From an uncultured Vampirovibrio sp. (GTDB lineage: Bacteria; Cyanobacteriota; Vampirovibrionia; Gastranaerophilales; Gastranaerophilaceae): 64,000 nucleotides of DNA. The first letter of the stretch is position 1. The number at the start of each line of letters is the position of its first letter. Both the position numbers and the translations under genes were made by a program. The notes under the pieces were generated by a model. That model made no database searches. It was given only the letters and a program-made list of their open reading frames with translations, and was not told where the DNA came from. Where the stretch lies: positions 124,001 to 188,000 of the forward strand of contig CAJTXT010000002.1 in assembly GCA_910583875.1 (NCBI GenBank), in the 5' to 3' direction. This document shows positions 1-9,612 of this stretch, piece by piece.

Positions 1-72
1 AAAACATTACTATTCCTAATATATGTATCGTGTTAATTGCTTTTTTTCTTTAATTATTTCTTGGTTTTTTAT

Positions 73-113
73 AAAAAAAATTTACATTTTTTTACAAAAA
101 TGTAAATTTTTTG
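73..113. terminator. Hairpin terminator downstream of the uridine-kinase-like gene
   Basis: A 17-bp A/T stem (about 75-91 against 96-112) around a TTTACATTTTT core has an A-run on one side and a T-run on the other, so it can act in both directions. It lies just past the stop of the - strand gene at 134-985. The rest of 1-133 shows no gene. Confidence 0.6.
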
Positions 114-133
114 AAATATTTTTATAAATTATT

Positions 134-985
134 TTATTTATAGAAATTTATTACATCATTTATTAGATTTATAACTTTTGTTGTAATTTGTTCAATATAT
201 TCTGCATTTGCAAGTCCATTTACAACAATATCTGCATTTTTCATTGTAGGTCTTATATAAATTTGTGCTGTAGAGTTAACATCATTAAATTGAAGTTCTG
301 CTGCACTACCAGTTTTTCCTCTTGATGCTGCTCTTTCAAACCATCGTTCTCTAATTTGTTCATAAGGAGTGAAAACATAAACTTTGATATCAAATAAATC
401 TACTAATTCTTCTCCTAATACATATAAGCCTTCTGCTAGAATGGCTCTTGTTGGATTTTTATATGCTCTATTAGGAATACTTTCACAAGTTACAAAATCA
501 TATTCAGGTGCATTAATACCGCAGCCATTTTTCAAACTGATTAAATGCGCTCTCATTAATTCCAAATTAATAGCATCAGGTTTATCGAAACTGAAACCTG
601 TTTTATATAATTCTTCATAACTTCCTGCTTGTTTTAGTTCTTCTGATGTATCTTTGTAGTAATCATCGCAGCATAAACTTGTATATGTTTCATTATATAG
701 TCTTTTTCTTAATGCTTTTGAAACATAATTAACTAATGTTGTTTTTCCAGAAGCAGATTCTCCTGTAATTCCGATTAAACATTGTTTTTGTTTATTTGTT
801 AAAAATTCTTTTACTACTTTTATGATTAAATTTTCGTTAAGGGAAAGAATTAACGGTTGTTTTTGTTGTCTATCTTCTTCTAATATCTCTTTTATACCGT
901 CAACAATTCTAAATATAGCAAAACTAATGTCTTTTTTTGCTGGTTCTACAAGTGTTTCTCGTTCAAGTAAAATTTCTTGCGGCAT
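134..985 (-). CDS. Uridine kinase / phosphoribulokinase-family P-loop kinase
   Basis: A nucleoside-kinase-type P-loop NTPase of 283 residues. The Walker A motif GESASGKTT sits near residue 76, followed by a CCDDYYKDTSEE segment typical of uridine kinases (acidic substrate-site residues), the ILAEGLYVL strand and an RERWFERAASRGKTG lid-like segment. The usual Udk is about 210 residues; here about 70 extra N-terminal residues precede the P-loop, as in several uridine-kinase-like proteins of unknown substrate. I take the ATG at 985 because GGAG lies 6 nt upstream; an in-frame TTG at 997 would add MEYE. A TATAAT lies a little further upstream. Family is clear; uridine/cytidine as substrate is inferred. 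Confidence 0.85.
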   Translation of the reverse strand: MPQEILLERETLVEPAKKDISFAIFRIVDGIKEILEEDRQQKQPLILSLNENLIIKVVKEFLTNKQKQCLIGITGESASGKTTLVNYVSKALRKRLYNETYTSLCCDDYYKDTSEELKQAGSYEELYKTGFSFDKPDAINLELMRAHLISLKNGCGINAPEYDFVTCESIPNRAYKNPTRAILAEGLYVLGEELVDLFDIKVYVFTPYEQIRERWFERAASRGKTGSAAELQFNDVNSTAQIYIRPTMKNADIVVNGLANAEYIEQITTKVINLINDVINFYK

Positions 986-1057
986 TTCATACTCCAATTT
1001 TTATTATATTTTACCAGTATTAAATCTCATTATAAAATAATTTGTTAGCGCATGTAT

Positions 1058-2257
1058 CTATTCTTTACAATTATTACAATAAAAATTTATATAGTTTTTT
1101 AAATCATTGATTTTTTCATCTAAAGATAGTGTTACTAATTCGCATTTTTTCAATATTTGCTGCTCATTTTCTATTTTTTTTGAAAATATAAATTGTTTTT
1201 TTATACTATTTTTTATGTAAATTTTTAAAGCTTTTATATCTTCATAAATTGAAATATCTATATATTTTGTATCTTCATACATTGAAGATAATACTTCATT
1301 TATAACCAGCATTGTTTCCAAGACTTTTTTTTGCATTACTGATTTTTTAAGAATAGTCATGTTTCTTTTTATATTTTGATAAATTTCAAGAATCTTTTCT
1401 TTTTTATGTATTAATGTTTTTTCAAAATATGTTTTTGTTGTTATGTAACCCTTTTCTATTAATTTTTCTTTAGTATTCTTATCCAAAGTAAAATCGAATA
1501 AAATAATATCTTTTGCATCTATTACAACAAAGTCATATCTGTCATTAGTGTGATAGTCATTAAAAACATTTTCGGTTGATAGATACCAAATTGTATTAAT
1601 TATTGAATTTACATAATCCATTGGATTTTTTATATCACTATCATCTCTGGAACCTTCAAGTCTAAATTCAAGAAGTCTGTTTTCTTTTGTATTTAGTTCA
1701 TCATATATTTTCCATGCCGGCCAGCTTTTAATTAAATCGCCATCAACTAAGATTGCTTCACCTTCATTAATTGGCTTCATTAGGCCGGGAAGGCTTGCTG
1801 ATGTTCTTACTGCGTAAGCTATTTCTGTATCAGGTGTTGTTTCTTTAGAAAATATATGCGGCGTATTTGTATTAATATCTATTGTTAATATTTTAAGGTC
1901 TTTATCTATATCTTTGAAATATACTTTTTTGTTTTTTGTTCCATATAATTTTTCGCTAAATTTTTCTCTTAGCCAGTCAAGAAAAATTTCACCTTTGCTT
2001 AATGAAATATCATTATTAAATATGTTTATATTAATATCTCTAAACATATTGAAATTAAATTCAAAGAACATCTCTTTTATTTCATCAGCATTATATCCTA
2101 CGGCTAAAAGTGATGCAAAAACAGCACCAACTGAAGAACCTGCTATTGACTCAAGCTCAATATTATTTTCCTGCAAGGCTTTAACTGCGCCAATATAACA
2201 TAATCCCCTTATGCCCCCGCCGCCAAATACACAATTATATTTTATAGAATTTCCCAA
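1058..2257 (-). CDS. Patatin-like phospholipase
   Basis: A patatin-fold lipid acyl hydrolase. It shows the oxyanion-hole motif GGGGIRG at about residues 12-18, the nucleophile elbow GSSVG (Ser about residue 42) and the catalytic Asp in VDGD, where most patatins have DGG/DGA. The C-terminal roughly 150 residues are lysine-rich, predicted helical and not recognisable. No signal peptide is seen, so it is probably cytoplasmic or peripheral to the membrane. The start is a TTG at 2257, 5 nt after the strong RBS AAGAAGAGG; an upstream ATG at 2290 exists but lies inside a hairpin downstream of pnp. Substrate unknown. Confidence 0.85.
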   Translation of the reverse strand: MGNSIKYNCVFGGGGIRGLCYIGAVKALQENNIELESIAGSSVGAVFASLLAVGYNADEIKEMFFEFNFNMFRDININIFNNDISLSKGEIFLDWLREKFSEKLYGTKNKKVYFKDIDKDLKILTIDINTNTPHIFSKETTPDTEIAYAVRTSASLPGLMKPINEGEAILVDGDLIKSWPAWKIYDELNTKENRLLEFRLEGSRDDSDIKNPMDYVNSIINTIWYLSTENVFNDYHTNDRYDFVVIDAKDIILFDFTLDKNTKEKLIEKGYITTKTYFEKTLIHKKEKILEIYQNIKRNMTILKKSVMQKKVLETMLVINEVLSSMYEDTKYIDISIYEDIKALKIYIKNSIKKQFIFSKKIENEQQILKKCELVTLSLDEKINDLKNYINFYCNNCKE

Positions 2258-2278
2258 AATAACCTCTTCTTTTACATA

Positions 2279-2321
2279 ATAATAGCCCAAAAATTCTAAA
2301 ATGGAACTTTTGGGCTATTAT
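2279..2321. terminator. Hairpin between pnp and the patatin gene
   Basis: An inverted repeat of about 13 bp built on ATAGCCCAAAA separates two - strand genes. It has no T-run on the - strand side, so it may be an RNA-stabilising or processing hairpin at the pnp 3' end rather than a textbook terminator. The alternative ATG of the patatin gene falls in its stem. Confidence 0.4.
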
Positions 2322-2333
2322 ATTATTTTTTAA

Positions 2334-4469
2334 TTATTGGCAGTTAGCAGCTTCTTCTTCTGTAACACCTTTAATTGTTAAGCTTACTTTACCTCTGTCA
2401 TCGATTTTAATTATTTTAACAATAACTTCTTCGCCAACATTTAGTTTGCCTTCAATTGTATCAATTCTTTCTTTGCAAACTTGAGAAATGTGAACCATAC
2501 CATCTTTGCCTGGAGCTAGTTCTACGAATGCACCAAATTGAACAATCTTAACAATTTTACCTTTGCAAACCATACCTTCAACAGGTTTAAAAGTCATTTG
2601 TTTAATCATATGGATTGCAATATCAGCACCTTCTTTATCATTAGAAGTGATTGTAACTCTGCCGTCATCTTGAATATCAATTTCAGCACCTGACGCTTCA
2701 ATAATACCTCTAATATTTTTACCGCCAGGTCCAATTACTGCGCCAATATCTTCTGTCGAAATCATCATTGTAAAGATTCTTGGTGCGTATGGAGATAATT
2801 CTTTAGCAGGTTCTGTAATTGCTTCTCTCATTTTTGATAAGATATGTAATCTGCCTTCTTTAGCTTGAGCTAATGCTCTTCTTAAAGTATCGTTAGCAAT
2901 ACCTTTTGCTTTCATATCCATTTGAAGAGCTGTAATGCCATCGTCATTACCTGTTACTTTAAAGTCCATGTCACCAAGGAAGTCTTCAATACCTTGAATA
3001 TCTGTTAAAACAACCGGTTCTCTATCTGGTTCTGTAATCATACCCATAGCAACCCCGCCAATCATACATTTAACAGGAACACCAGCGTTCATTAATGCCA
3101 TTGAAGAACCACAAGTTGAACCCATTGATGTAGAACCGTTTGATTCTAATACATCAGATGTTACTCTAATTGTGTAGCCGAATTCTTCTTGTGATGGAAG
3201 TGCAGGTACATTTGCTCTTTCTGCTAAGTTACCATGACCAACTTCTCTTCTTCCCGGACCTCTTAATGGTTTTACTTCTCCAACAGAGAAACCTGGGAAT
3301 ATATATTTATGCATATAAGTCTTTTTAACTTCTGGGTCAACGCCGTCTAATTCTTGAGCCATTCCAGGACCTGCTAAAGTTGCAACTGAAAGTATTTGAG
3401 TTTGTCCTCTTGTAAATACTGCGCTGCCGTGTGCTCTTGGAATAACACCAACTTCACACCAGATAGGTCTTACTTCATTTGGTTTTCTTCCGTCAGCTCT
3501 AACACCTTCATCTAAAATCATTGCACGCATAATTTTCTTTTCAGCAGCTTTAAATTCTTCCGCTACAAAGTCAATGCCTGTTTCTTCAATAATTTGATGA
3601 ATGTAATGGTCTTCTGGAAGAGCTTCAACTCTTTCTTTAACAAGTTTTTTAGCTTCATCTAATTTATCTTGTCTGTATTTTCTGTCAAAGTTGTGATATG
3701 CATCAAAAATCATATCATGAGCAACTTCATTTATTAAATTTTTAAGTTCTGTTGTATCATACGGATTAACAAATTCTTCTCTTTGAACTCCGCATTCCTG
3801 AGCAAATTGTAATTGGGCATCACATTGTTTTCTGATTTCAACTTGTGCAAATTCAACAGCTTCCATAATATCGTCTTCTGTAACAAATTTACATCCAGCT
3901 TCAACCATAATAACGCTATCGTGAGTACCTGCTACAACGATGTCTAAATCAGATTTATCTGCTTCTTGGTGAGTCGGATTTGCAATTAATTGTCCGTCGA
4001 CTTTAGAAACTCTAACTGCACCGATTGGTCCTTCAAATGGTGCTCCTGATAACATTAATGCAGCGGATGCGCCAAGCATTGCTAATGTATCAGGTTGGTT
4101 TTGCTGATCATAGCTGAATAATTGAGCTACTATTTGAATATCATTTCTGTAACCTTTTGGAAATAAAGGTCTTATAGGTCTATCAATTAAACGTGAAACA
4201 AGAATAGCTTTGTCGCTTGCTTTACCTTCGCTTCTGTTATATCCGCCAGGAATACGTCCAATTGAAGACATTCTTTCTTCATAATCAATTAATAGTGGGA
4301 AAAAGTCTATACCAACTCTTGGTTCTTTGCTAACGCAGCAATGTACAAATAACATTGTATCGCCGCATCTTACTGTTACTGAGCTGGTAGCTGATTTTGC
4401 ATACTTACCTGTTTCAATGGTAACTGTTTTACCGCCTACAGGTATTTCAATTCGTTTTGATTCTACCAT
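2334..4469 (-). CDS. pnp: Polynucleotide phosphorylase
   Basis: 3'-5' phosphorolytic exoribonuclease and degradosome component. The 711 residues match the usual length and order: first RNase PH domain (about 1-140), helical linker, second RNase PH domain (about 310-540, with the catalytic-region motif TSDVLESNGSTSMGS), KH domain (GPGGKNIRGIIEASG, about 560-610) and a C-terminal S1 domain (GKIVKIVQFGAFVELAPG, about 620-690). It stands alone on the - strand, divergent from rsgA. The start ATG at 4469 follows a purine-rich stretch rather than a clear Shine-Dalgarno. Nothing looks truncated. Confidence 0.98.
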   Translation of the reverse strand: MVESKRIEIPVGGKTVTIETGKYAKSATSSVTVRCGDTMLFVHCCVSKEPRVGIDFFPLLIDYEERMSSIGRIPGGYNRSEGKASDKAILVSRLIDRPIRPLFPKGYRNDIQIVAQLFSYDQQNQPDTLAMLGASAALMLSGAPFEGPIGAVRVSKVDGQLIANPTHQEADKSDLDIVVAGTHDSVIMVEAGCKFVTEDDIMEAVEFAQVEIRKQCDAQLQFAQECGVQREEFVNPYDTTELKNLINEVAHDMIFDAYHNFDRKYRQDKLDEAKKLVKERVEALPEDHYIHQIIEETGIDFVAEEFKAAEKKIMRAMILDEGVRADGRKPNEVRPIWCEVGVIPRAHGSAVFTRGQTQILSVATLAGPGMAQELDGVDPEVKKTYMHKYIFPGFSVGEVKPLRGPGRREVGHGNLAERANVPALPSQEEFGYTIRVTSDVLESNGSTSMGSTCGSSMALMNAGVPVKCMIGGVAMGMITEPDREPVVLTDIQGIEDFLGDMDFKVTGNDDGITALQMDMKAKGIANDTLRRALAQAKEGRLHILSKMREAITEPAKELSPYAPRIFTMMISTEDIGAVIGPGGKNIRGIIEASGAEIDIQDDGRVTITSNDKEGADIAIHMIKQMTFKPVEGMVCKGKIVKIVQFGAFVELAPGKDGMVHISQVCKERIDTIEGKLNVGEEVIVKIIKIDDRGKVSLTIKGVTEEEAANCQ

Positions 4470-4591
4470 GTTTTTTCTCTTTTCTTTTTTTACACTTCTG
4501 TTTTCATTTATGATTATAACTTAAATTATAGAATTGTGTACTTATATTTTATTTATTTAAAAAATTTTCTTGTTGTTGTATCATTTTTTAT

Positions 4592-5596
4592 ATGCAGGGA
4601 CGTATTATAAAGATATTTTCAGATTTCTTTTATGTTGAAACAGAACTTGGTATTGTTGAAGCAAAGCTTAGAACTGTTTTGAAAAAACAACTTGCGGATG
4701 TTTATACAGGTGATTTTGTTGAGCTTGAACAATTTGATGAAAAATCAATGCAGGCATTTATTACTAAGGTGGTAAATCGTTCTAACTTAATTACAAAACC
4801 AAAAGTTGCAAATGTATCACAGGTAATAATTGTTTCAGCATTAAAAGAACCTGATTTAAATTTTGAACAATTGAACAGGTATATTGCTCATTGCGAATAT
4901 CATAAAATCATGCCTGTATTATGTTTTAATAAAGAAGACATAAATGATGATGAAGGTTTAAAACAAAAAGTTTCAGATATATATCAACCATTAAATTATA
5001 AAGTTATTTTTACTTCTGCTCTTGAAAAAACCGGTATTGAAGAATTGAAACCTGTATTAAAAAATAATACTTCTATTTTATGCGGTTCATCAGGTGTTGG
5101 AAAATCATCATTAATTAATGCACTATTAAACAGTTCAAAATTAAGAACGCTTCCTGTCAGTGAAAAAACAAAACGAGGTGTTCATACTACAAGACATTGT
5201 GAGTTAATTGATATTGATAAAAATTCATTTATTGTTGATACTCCGGGTTTTTCACATCTAAAGTTTGATTTTTTGCTCCCTTACGATGTTCAAAAACTTT
5301 TTGTTGAATTTAATAAACATGACTTTAATTGTAAATATAAGGATTGTCTTCATATTTCGGAAGATGGCTGCGGTTATCTTGAAATAACATCAAATATGTC
5401 TGAAGCAAGATATGAAAGTTATAAAAAATTTGTATCTGAAGCTAAAGAATATGAAGAAAAAATTTCAAAAGAATCTATAAAAAATGAATTGAATATAAAA
5501 TATAATCAAAATAAAATTATGACTAAAATTTCTCATAAAAAGCGAAATTTATCTAGAAAATCTGCAAAACAAAAAATGTATAGAGAAGAGATATAA
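4592..5596 (+). CDS. rsgA: Ribosome small-subunit-dependent GTPase A
   Basis: Circularly permuted GTPase that acts late in 30S assembly. An N-terminal OB fold precedes the permuted G motifs: FNKED (G4), GSSGVGKSS (G1), DTPGFS (G3). A zinc-binding segment with the CKYKDCLH pattern and a later Cys follows. The 334 residues include a Lys-rich C-terminal tail of about 50 residues, longer than in many homologues. It leads a + strand run: the next gene begins 2 nt after the stop. There is no Shine-Dalgarno; a TATCAT lies 7 nt before the ATG, consistent with a leaderless transcript. Confidence 0.97.
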   Translation: MQGRIIKIFSDFFYVETELGIVEAKLRTVLKKQLADVYTGDFVELEQFDEKSMQAFITKVVNRSNLITKPKVANVSQVIIVSALKEPDLNFEQLNRYIAHCEYHKIMPVLCFNKEDINDDEGLKQKVSDIYQPLNYKVIFTSALEKTGIEELKPVLKNNTSILCGSSGVGKSSLINALLNSSKLRTLPVSEKTKRGVHTTRHCELIDIDKNSFIVDTPGFSHLKFDFLLPYDVQKLFVEFNKHDFNCKYKDCLHISEDGCGYLEITSNMSEARYESYKKFVSEAKEYEEKISKESIKNELNIKYNQNKIMTKISHKKRNLSRKSAKQKMYREEI

Positions 5597-5598
5597 AA

Positions 5599-6495
5599 AT
5601 GAAAGAAACTGCAAAAAATAAGTTTAATGATATTAGAAAAATTATAGATAGAAAATTAGATGAATATATTGATGTTATTTATCCTGAAAATATATATGAA
5701 TCAATGAAATATTCATTACTGGCAGGCGGAAAAAGATTACGTCCTGTTATGGCGGTAGAAACTGCTTTAATGTTGGGCTGTAATGAAGAAAATATTATAC
5801 CTGCAGCAACAGCTATTGAAATGCTTCATTGTCAAAGTTTAATACATGATGATATGCCATGTATTGATAATGATGATTATAGAAGAGGAAAACTTTCCAA
5901 TCATAAAAAATTTGGCGAAGCTACCGCATTATTAGCTGGTGATGCATTATTGAGCTATGCTCCTAAAATTATTATTGATAAAACACCAAAAACAGTTCCT
6001 TCTGAAATTTTATTAAAAGTATTAAGAGAATTTTTTATAGCAGCTGGTGTAGACGGAATTATTTCAGGTCAAGTAGTTGATATAGATTCAGAAAAAAAGA
6101 AGATTTCTAAAGAAACTTTAAGTTTTATATATGAATATAAAACAGCTAAACTATTCAAACTTGCAGTAAGAACAGGAGCATTAATTGCCGGTGCAGATGA
6201 AAAACAATTACAACTATTAACAGATTTTGCGTCTTATTATGGACACGCATTTCAAATATATGATGATATTTTAGATGTTACTTCAACACTTGAGGAATTA
6301 GGTAAAACGCCAGGAAAAGACGCGAATGTTGAAAAATCAACTTATGTTTCAATGTATGGACTTGAAGAAGCAAAAAAACAAGCACTATTCCTTTGTGATA
6401 AAGCTTGTGATATACTATATTCAAATAGATATCAATCAGAAATTTTATTGGGAGTTGTATCAGATATTTCCGAGGGGATTAAAAAATGTTCTTAA
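5599..6495 (+). CDS. ispA: Short-chain (farnesyl/geranylgeranyl) polyprenyl diphosphate synthase
   Basis: Trans-prenyltransferase condensing isopentenyl diphosphate with allylic diphosphates. Both aspartate-rich motifs are present: DDMPCIDND (about residue 82, the DDxxxxD form typical of bacterial FPP/GGPP synthases) and DDILD (about residue 222). The AGGKRLRP substrate-binding motif is near residue 42. Length (298) fits the IspA/CrtE group. The gene lies between rsgA and a DUF212 gene, which it overlaps by 10 nt, so all are probably one transcript. Chain length of the product cannot be fixed from sequence, so the symbol is by family. Confidence 0.93.
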   Translation: MKETAKNKFNDIRKIIDRKLDEYIDVIYPENIYESMKYSLLAGGKRLRPVMAVETALMLGCNEENIIPAATAIEMLHCQSLIHDDMPCIDNDDYRRGKLSNHKKFGEATALLAGDALLSYAPKIIIDKTPKTVPSEILLKVLREFFIAAGVDGIISGQVVDIDSEKKKISKETLSFIYEYKTAKLFKLAVRTGALIAGADEKQLQLLTDFASYYGHAFQIYDDILDVTSTLEELGKTPGKDANVEKSTYVSMYGLEEAKKQALFLCDKACDILYSNRYQSEILLGVVSDISEGIKKCS

Positions 6496-6935
6496 ATACA
6501 AGTTATGAAATTATTATAAATGGTTTAGAAGCAGCATTTGTTGCTCAATTATTAAAATTTATAGGTCATATATTTAAAACAAGAAAAGTGGATTTTCAGG
6601 TATTAGCAACTACAGGTGGAATGCCAAGTGCTCATACAGGGGGTGTTGTTGCTTTATCTACAACAGTAGGTCTTATTTGCGGCTTTGATTCTGTTGAATT
6701 CGCAATCGCAATAGGTTATGCACTTGTTGTTATGTATGATGCAGCAGGTCTTAGACGTTCAACCGGAAAAATTGCAGCATGTTTAAATAAAATTTGTGAT
6801 GATTATTATGAAAAAGGTCAGGTACCGGTTGACAGATTAAAAGAACTTTTAGGTCATACTCCTTTTGAAGTTTTTGTAGGTGCTTTATTAGGTGCTTATA
6901 TTGCATTTGTTAACCATTTATATTTATTTCAATAG
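6486..6935 (+). CDS. Divergent PAP2-family membrane protein (DUF212)
   Basis: A 149-residue integral membrane protein of the DUF212 (YuiD-like) family, remotely related to acid phosphatase/vanadium haloperoxidase proteins. The conserved GGMPSAHTGGVVAL segment is at about residues 41-54, followed by a second helix and VVMYDAAGLRRSTGK. It starts inside the 3' end of the prenyl synthase gene, with a GAGGGG ribosome site within that gene, so translation is probably coupled. The neighbour makes polyprenyl diphosphates, so a phosphatase on lipid diphosphates is a reasonable guess; the reaction is not established for this family. Confidence 0.88.
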   Translation: MFLNTSYEIIINGLEAAFVAQLLKFIGHIFKTRKVDFQVLATTGGMPSAHTGGVVALSTTVGLICGFDSVEFAIAIGYALVVMYDAAGLRRSTGKIAACLNKICDDYYEKGQVPVDRLKELLGHTPFEVFVGALLGAYIAFVNHLYLFQ

Positions 6936-6941
6936 GTTATA

Positions 6942-8621
6942 ATGGAAAGATTTGATTTTTTTAACAATTATTCGGATGCTGTTTGTATTTTTTCTGATGA
7001 TAATAAAATTGTTTTTAAAAACAAATCTTTTTTATCATCTTTTTCAGATTATAGTTCTGTAGACAGGTTCAAAAAACATTTTAATTTTAATCTTTGTTTA
7101 TTATCTTTAGATGATATTAATAACATGACTCCTATTGATATGCTTTTGCAATCAAAAGAAAATTTTCATACAATTTGTACTTATCAAAATTTAGATGAAG
7201 AATATATTTATTATTATATTTATACTTTTAAATATCAGAACTACAGAGTTGCTATATTTAAGGATGTAACTTCTGTAGATAAAATTGAATCTATAGAAAA
7301 AAAGTATTCGCAATTGCAGTTTTTATATAATGAAGTAAAAGAATCCACTGAAAAATTTGCAAAAATGCAAGAGCATGCTCAAACCCAAGTTTTAAAAATG
7401 GGTATAATTAATAGAATTTCACTTGTAATTAGAGAAACTAATGATATAGAAACAATTTTATCTTCTACTTTAACTGAAATACATAATCTTTTAGGTTCTT
7501 TTAAAACGTATTTTTCTATGAAAGAAAAAACATATTTTAAAATAAAATATTCTGTTTTAGAAAATGATGTAGAACAAGATACAATTACTGAATATGAAGA
7601 CGATGTCTTAAAACAAATAAAAAATAAAAATATTGTAGTTTCCTCTTGTTTAAAAGAATTTTTAAATTCTGAAATTCTTTTAAATAAAGGTACAAAGCGT
7701 ATCATAATTCCTGTTTATAATAAAAATAAACTTTTAGGAATTATTGTTACCTTTACAAGACAGAAATTTCAATTAGAAGATAATCAGCAAATATTACAAT
7801 CAATTTCAGTACAACTTGCAAGTTCGATTGTACAAGCTGGTTTAATTCAGCAATTAAATAAGAAAAATAAAAAATTAGAAAAAACTCTTAATGAATTAAA
7901 AGATACACAGATGCAATTAATAAATTCAGAAAAAATGGCATCAATAGGTCAATTAGTTTCTGGTGTTGCGCATGAAATTAATACTCCCTTGGCATCTATA
8001 AGTTCAAATAATGCTTTAATCAATAAAATTTTATCTTCAAAAGAGTCTATTTCTCAAAATCAGCTTGATGTACTAAAGGATTTAAATTCTATAGATATTG
8101 AAGCTGCAAATAGAATTTCAAATATAGTAAAATCTTTAAAACGATTTGTACGTTTGGATGAAGCGGAATTTCAAGAAGCTGATATAAATAGTGAACTGGA
8201 TTTAACTCTTAAACTTATTGCACATGAAATTAAAAACAATATTAAAATCGAAAAGAATTATTCAAAACTTCCTCCTGTGTTGTGTAGTGTAAATATGCTA
8301 AATCAAGTGTTTATGAATATTTTAGTTAATGCATGTCATAGCATTCAAGACAGTAAACATAATGGAATAATATCAATTACAACTACTGTTGAAAATAATA
8401 ATTTAATAGTAAAAATTAAAGATAACGGTGTTGGTATTCCAGCAGATATCCAAAATAAAATTTTTAATGTTGGTTTTACAACAAAAAAAATAGGTATAGG
8501 AACTGGTTTAGGTTTATCTATTTCAAAAAAAATTATAGAATTGCATAAAGGTTCAATTTCTTTTGTTTCTAAATCAAATGAAGGTACTGAATTTACAGTA
8601 TGTATTCCTATTTCAAATTAA
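6942..8621 (+). CDS. PAS-GAF sensor histidine kinase
   Basis: A 559-residue cytoplasmic two-component sensor with no membrane segment. Order: PAS-like domain (about 5-105), coiled coil, GAF domain (about 150-300), second coiled coil, HisKA dimerisation helix with the phospho-acceptor His in VSGVAHEINTP (His344), then HATPase_c with N box (NILVNACHSIQD), G1 (DNGVGIP) and G2 (GTGLGLS). It is the last gene of the rsgA run, 6 nt after the DUF212 gene, and overlaps the convergent SGNH gene by 4 nt. No response regulator is adjacent; the OmpR-type one at 40.9 kb is 32 kb away and likewise has no kinase. Confidence 0.93.
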   Translation: MERFDFFNNYSDAVCIFSDDNKIVFKNKSFLSSFSDYSSVDRFKKHFNFNLCLLSLDDINNMTPIDMLLQSKENFHTICTYQNLDEEYIYYYIYTFKYQNYRVAIFKDVTSVDKIESIEKKYSQLQFLYNEVKESTEKFAKMQEHAQTQVLKMGIINRISLVIRETNDIETILSSTLTEIHNLLGSFKTYFSMKEKTYFKIKYSVLENDVEQDTITEYEDDVLKQIKNKNIVVSSCLKEFLNSEILLNKGTKRIIIPVYNKNKLLGIIVTFTRQKFQLEDNQQILQSISVQLASSIVQAGLIQQLNKKNKKLEKTLNELKDTQMQLINSEKMASIGQLVSGVAHEINTPLASISSNNALINKILSSKESISQNQLDVLKDLNSIDIEAANRISNIVKSLKRFVRLDEAEFQEADINSELDLTLKLIAHEIKNNIKIEKNYSKLPPVLCSVNMLNQVFMNILVNACHSIQDSKHNGIISITTTVENNNLIVKIKDNGVGIPADIQNKIFNVGFTTKKIGIGTGLGLSISKKIIELHKGSISFVSKSNEGTEFTVCIPISN

Positions 8622-9526
8622 TTCATGTATTTTTCTTTTAATTTAGGAAGAACTAAATCCCACGCTTCTTCAGTTGGATGTATATTATCAGGAAGCCAGT
8701 ATTTTTTTTCATATATATTTATATCGCCGATTAAATTGGCTGCCTTAACTACGGTAATTCCCATTCTTTCTAATTTTTTTATTTCATATTCAGATAGTTC
8801 TTTTCTTGATAATTCTGGGAATTCAACCATTATAAATTTTGAATTTGGATATTTTTTCTTTGTTATTTCTACAGATTTTTCCATTACTGCATTAAATAAT
8901 TGAAAATCCAAACTTTCTTTATTTGCTTGATTATATATTTTTTTATTTAATAAACGCTTTATAAAAAATGATGAGTATAATGGATTACAATTTGGTGTAA
9001 CGTTTTTTAACCCATTATTTGTTATTTCATAGCGTAAATTAAACATATCAATTAATGGATTAACTTGGTAATTATATAATCGTTGTATATGATTCCATAT
9101 AAAAATATAAATAACATAGTCAACATTTTCGTCTATAATATCATCATTTTCTAATTGATAAAGCATAAATTGAGTACCAGTTGCACCTTTTGCTTTATTT
9201 ATACAGCTTTTTCCCGTAAGTTCGGATATTTTATAACATGGCGTTTGATTATCATCTAAGCCCGCCCCTTCTGCAAAAGAGCAGCCAAACCAAATAATTG
9301 ATTTTTGCGTATTATCTTTTATAAAGGAAGTTCTAAAGATAGTAGGAGAAAAAGGTTTAAGTAATCTATATTTGGTTTCGTATCCTCTGGTATTATTTGA
9401 TTCAAGTCTGTCTGCTTGTTTTTTAAATGTTTCATTTTCTGCTTTTGTTTTATAAAAGCAATAACCTTCTATTACAATTAGAGATATAAATACCAATAAT
9501 AAGTTTATCAATATTCGCTTACACAT
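8618..9526 (-). CDS. Membrane-anchored SGNH-hydrolase-like protein
   Basis: A 302-residue protein with one N-terminal membrane segment (about 5-22) and an extracytoplasmic SGNH-like domain. The block I motif appears as FGCSFAEGAG (Ser about residue 84) and the catalytic Asp/His block as DNIHPTEEAWD near the C-terminus. It resembles the second protein at 21924 in topology, in the GCSF elbow and in the final HP-x4-AWD block. Such proteins can act as O-acetyl esterases or acyltransferase partners in envelope polysaccharide modification; the substrate here is unknown. The start has an AAGGA site. Its 3' end overlaps the histidine kinase gene. Confidence 0.8.
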   Translation of the reverse strand: MCKRILINLLLVFISLIVIEGYCFYKTKAENETFKKQADRLESNNTRGYETKYRLLKPFSPTIFRTSFIKDNTQKSIIWFGCSFAEGAGLDDNQTPCYKISELTGKSCINKAKGATGTQFMLYQLENDDIIDENVDYVIYIFIWNHIQRLYNYQVNPLIDMFNLRYEITNNGLKNVTPNCNPLYSSFFIKRLLNKKIYNQANKESLDFQLFNAVMEKSVEITKKKYPNSKFIMVEFPELSRKELSEYEIKKLERMGITVVKAANLIGDINIYEKKYWLPDNIHPTEEAWDLVLPKLKEKYMN

Positions 9527-9612
9527 AAAATGTCCTTAATTTTATATACGTTTACCACATGTTTTTTTATTATATAATTCAATTATAGTTATTATAAAAG
9601 AAAGAGAAAAAT

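Noticed and set aside
7379..7705. 108-codon frame on the - strand inside the histidine kinase gene
   Set aside because: Shadow frame within a well-supported gene; no ribosome site or recognisable domain.
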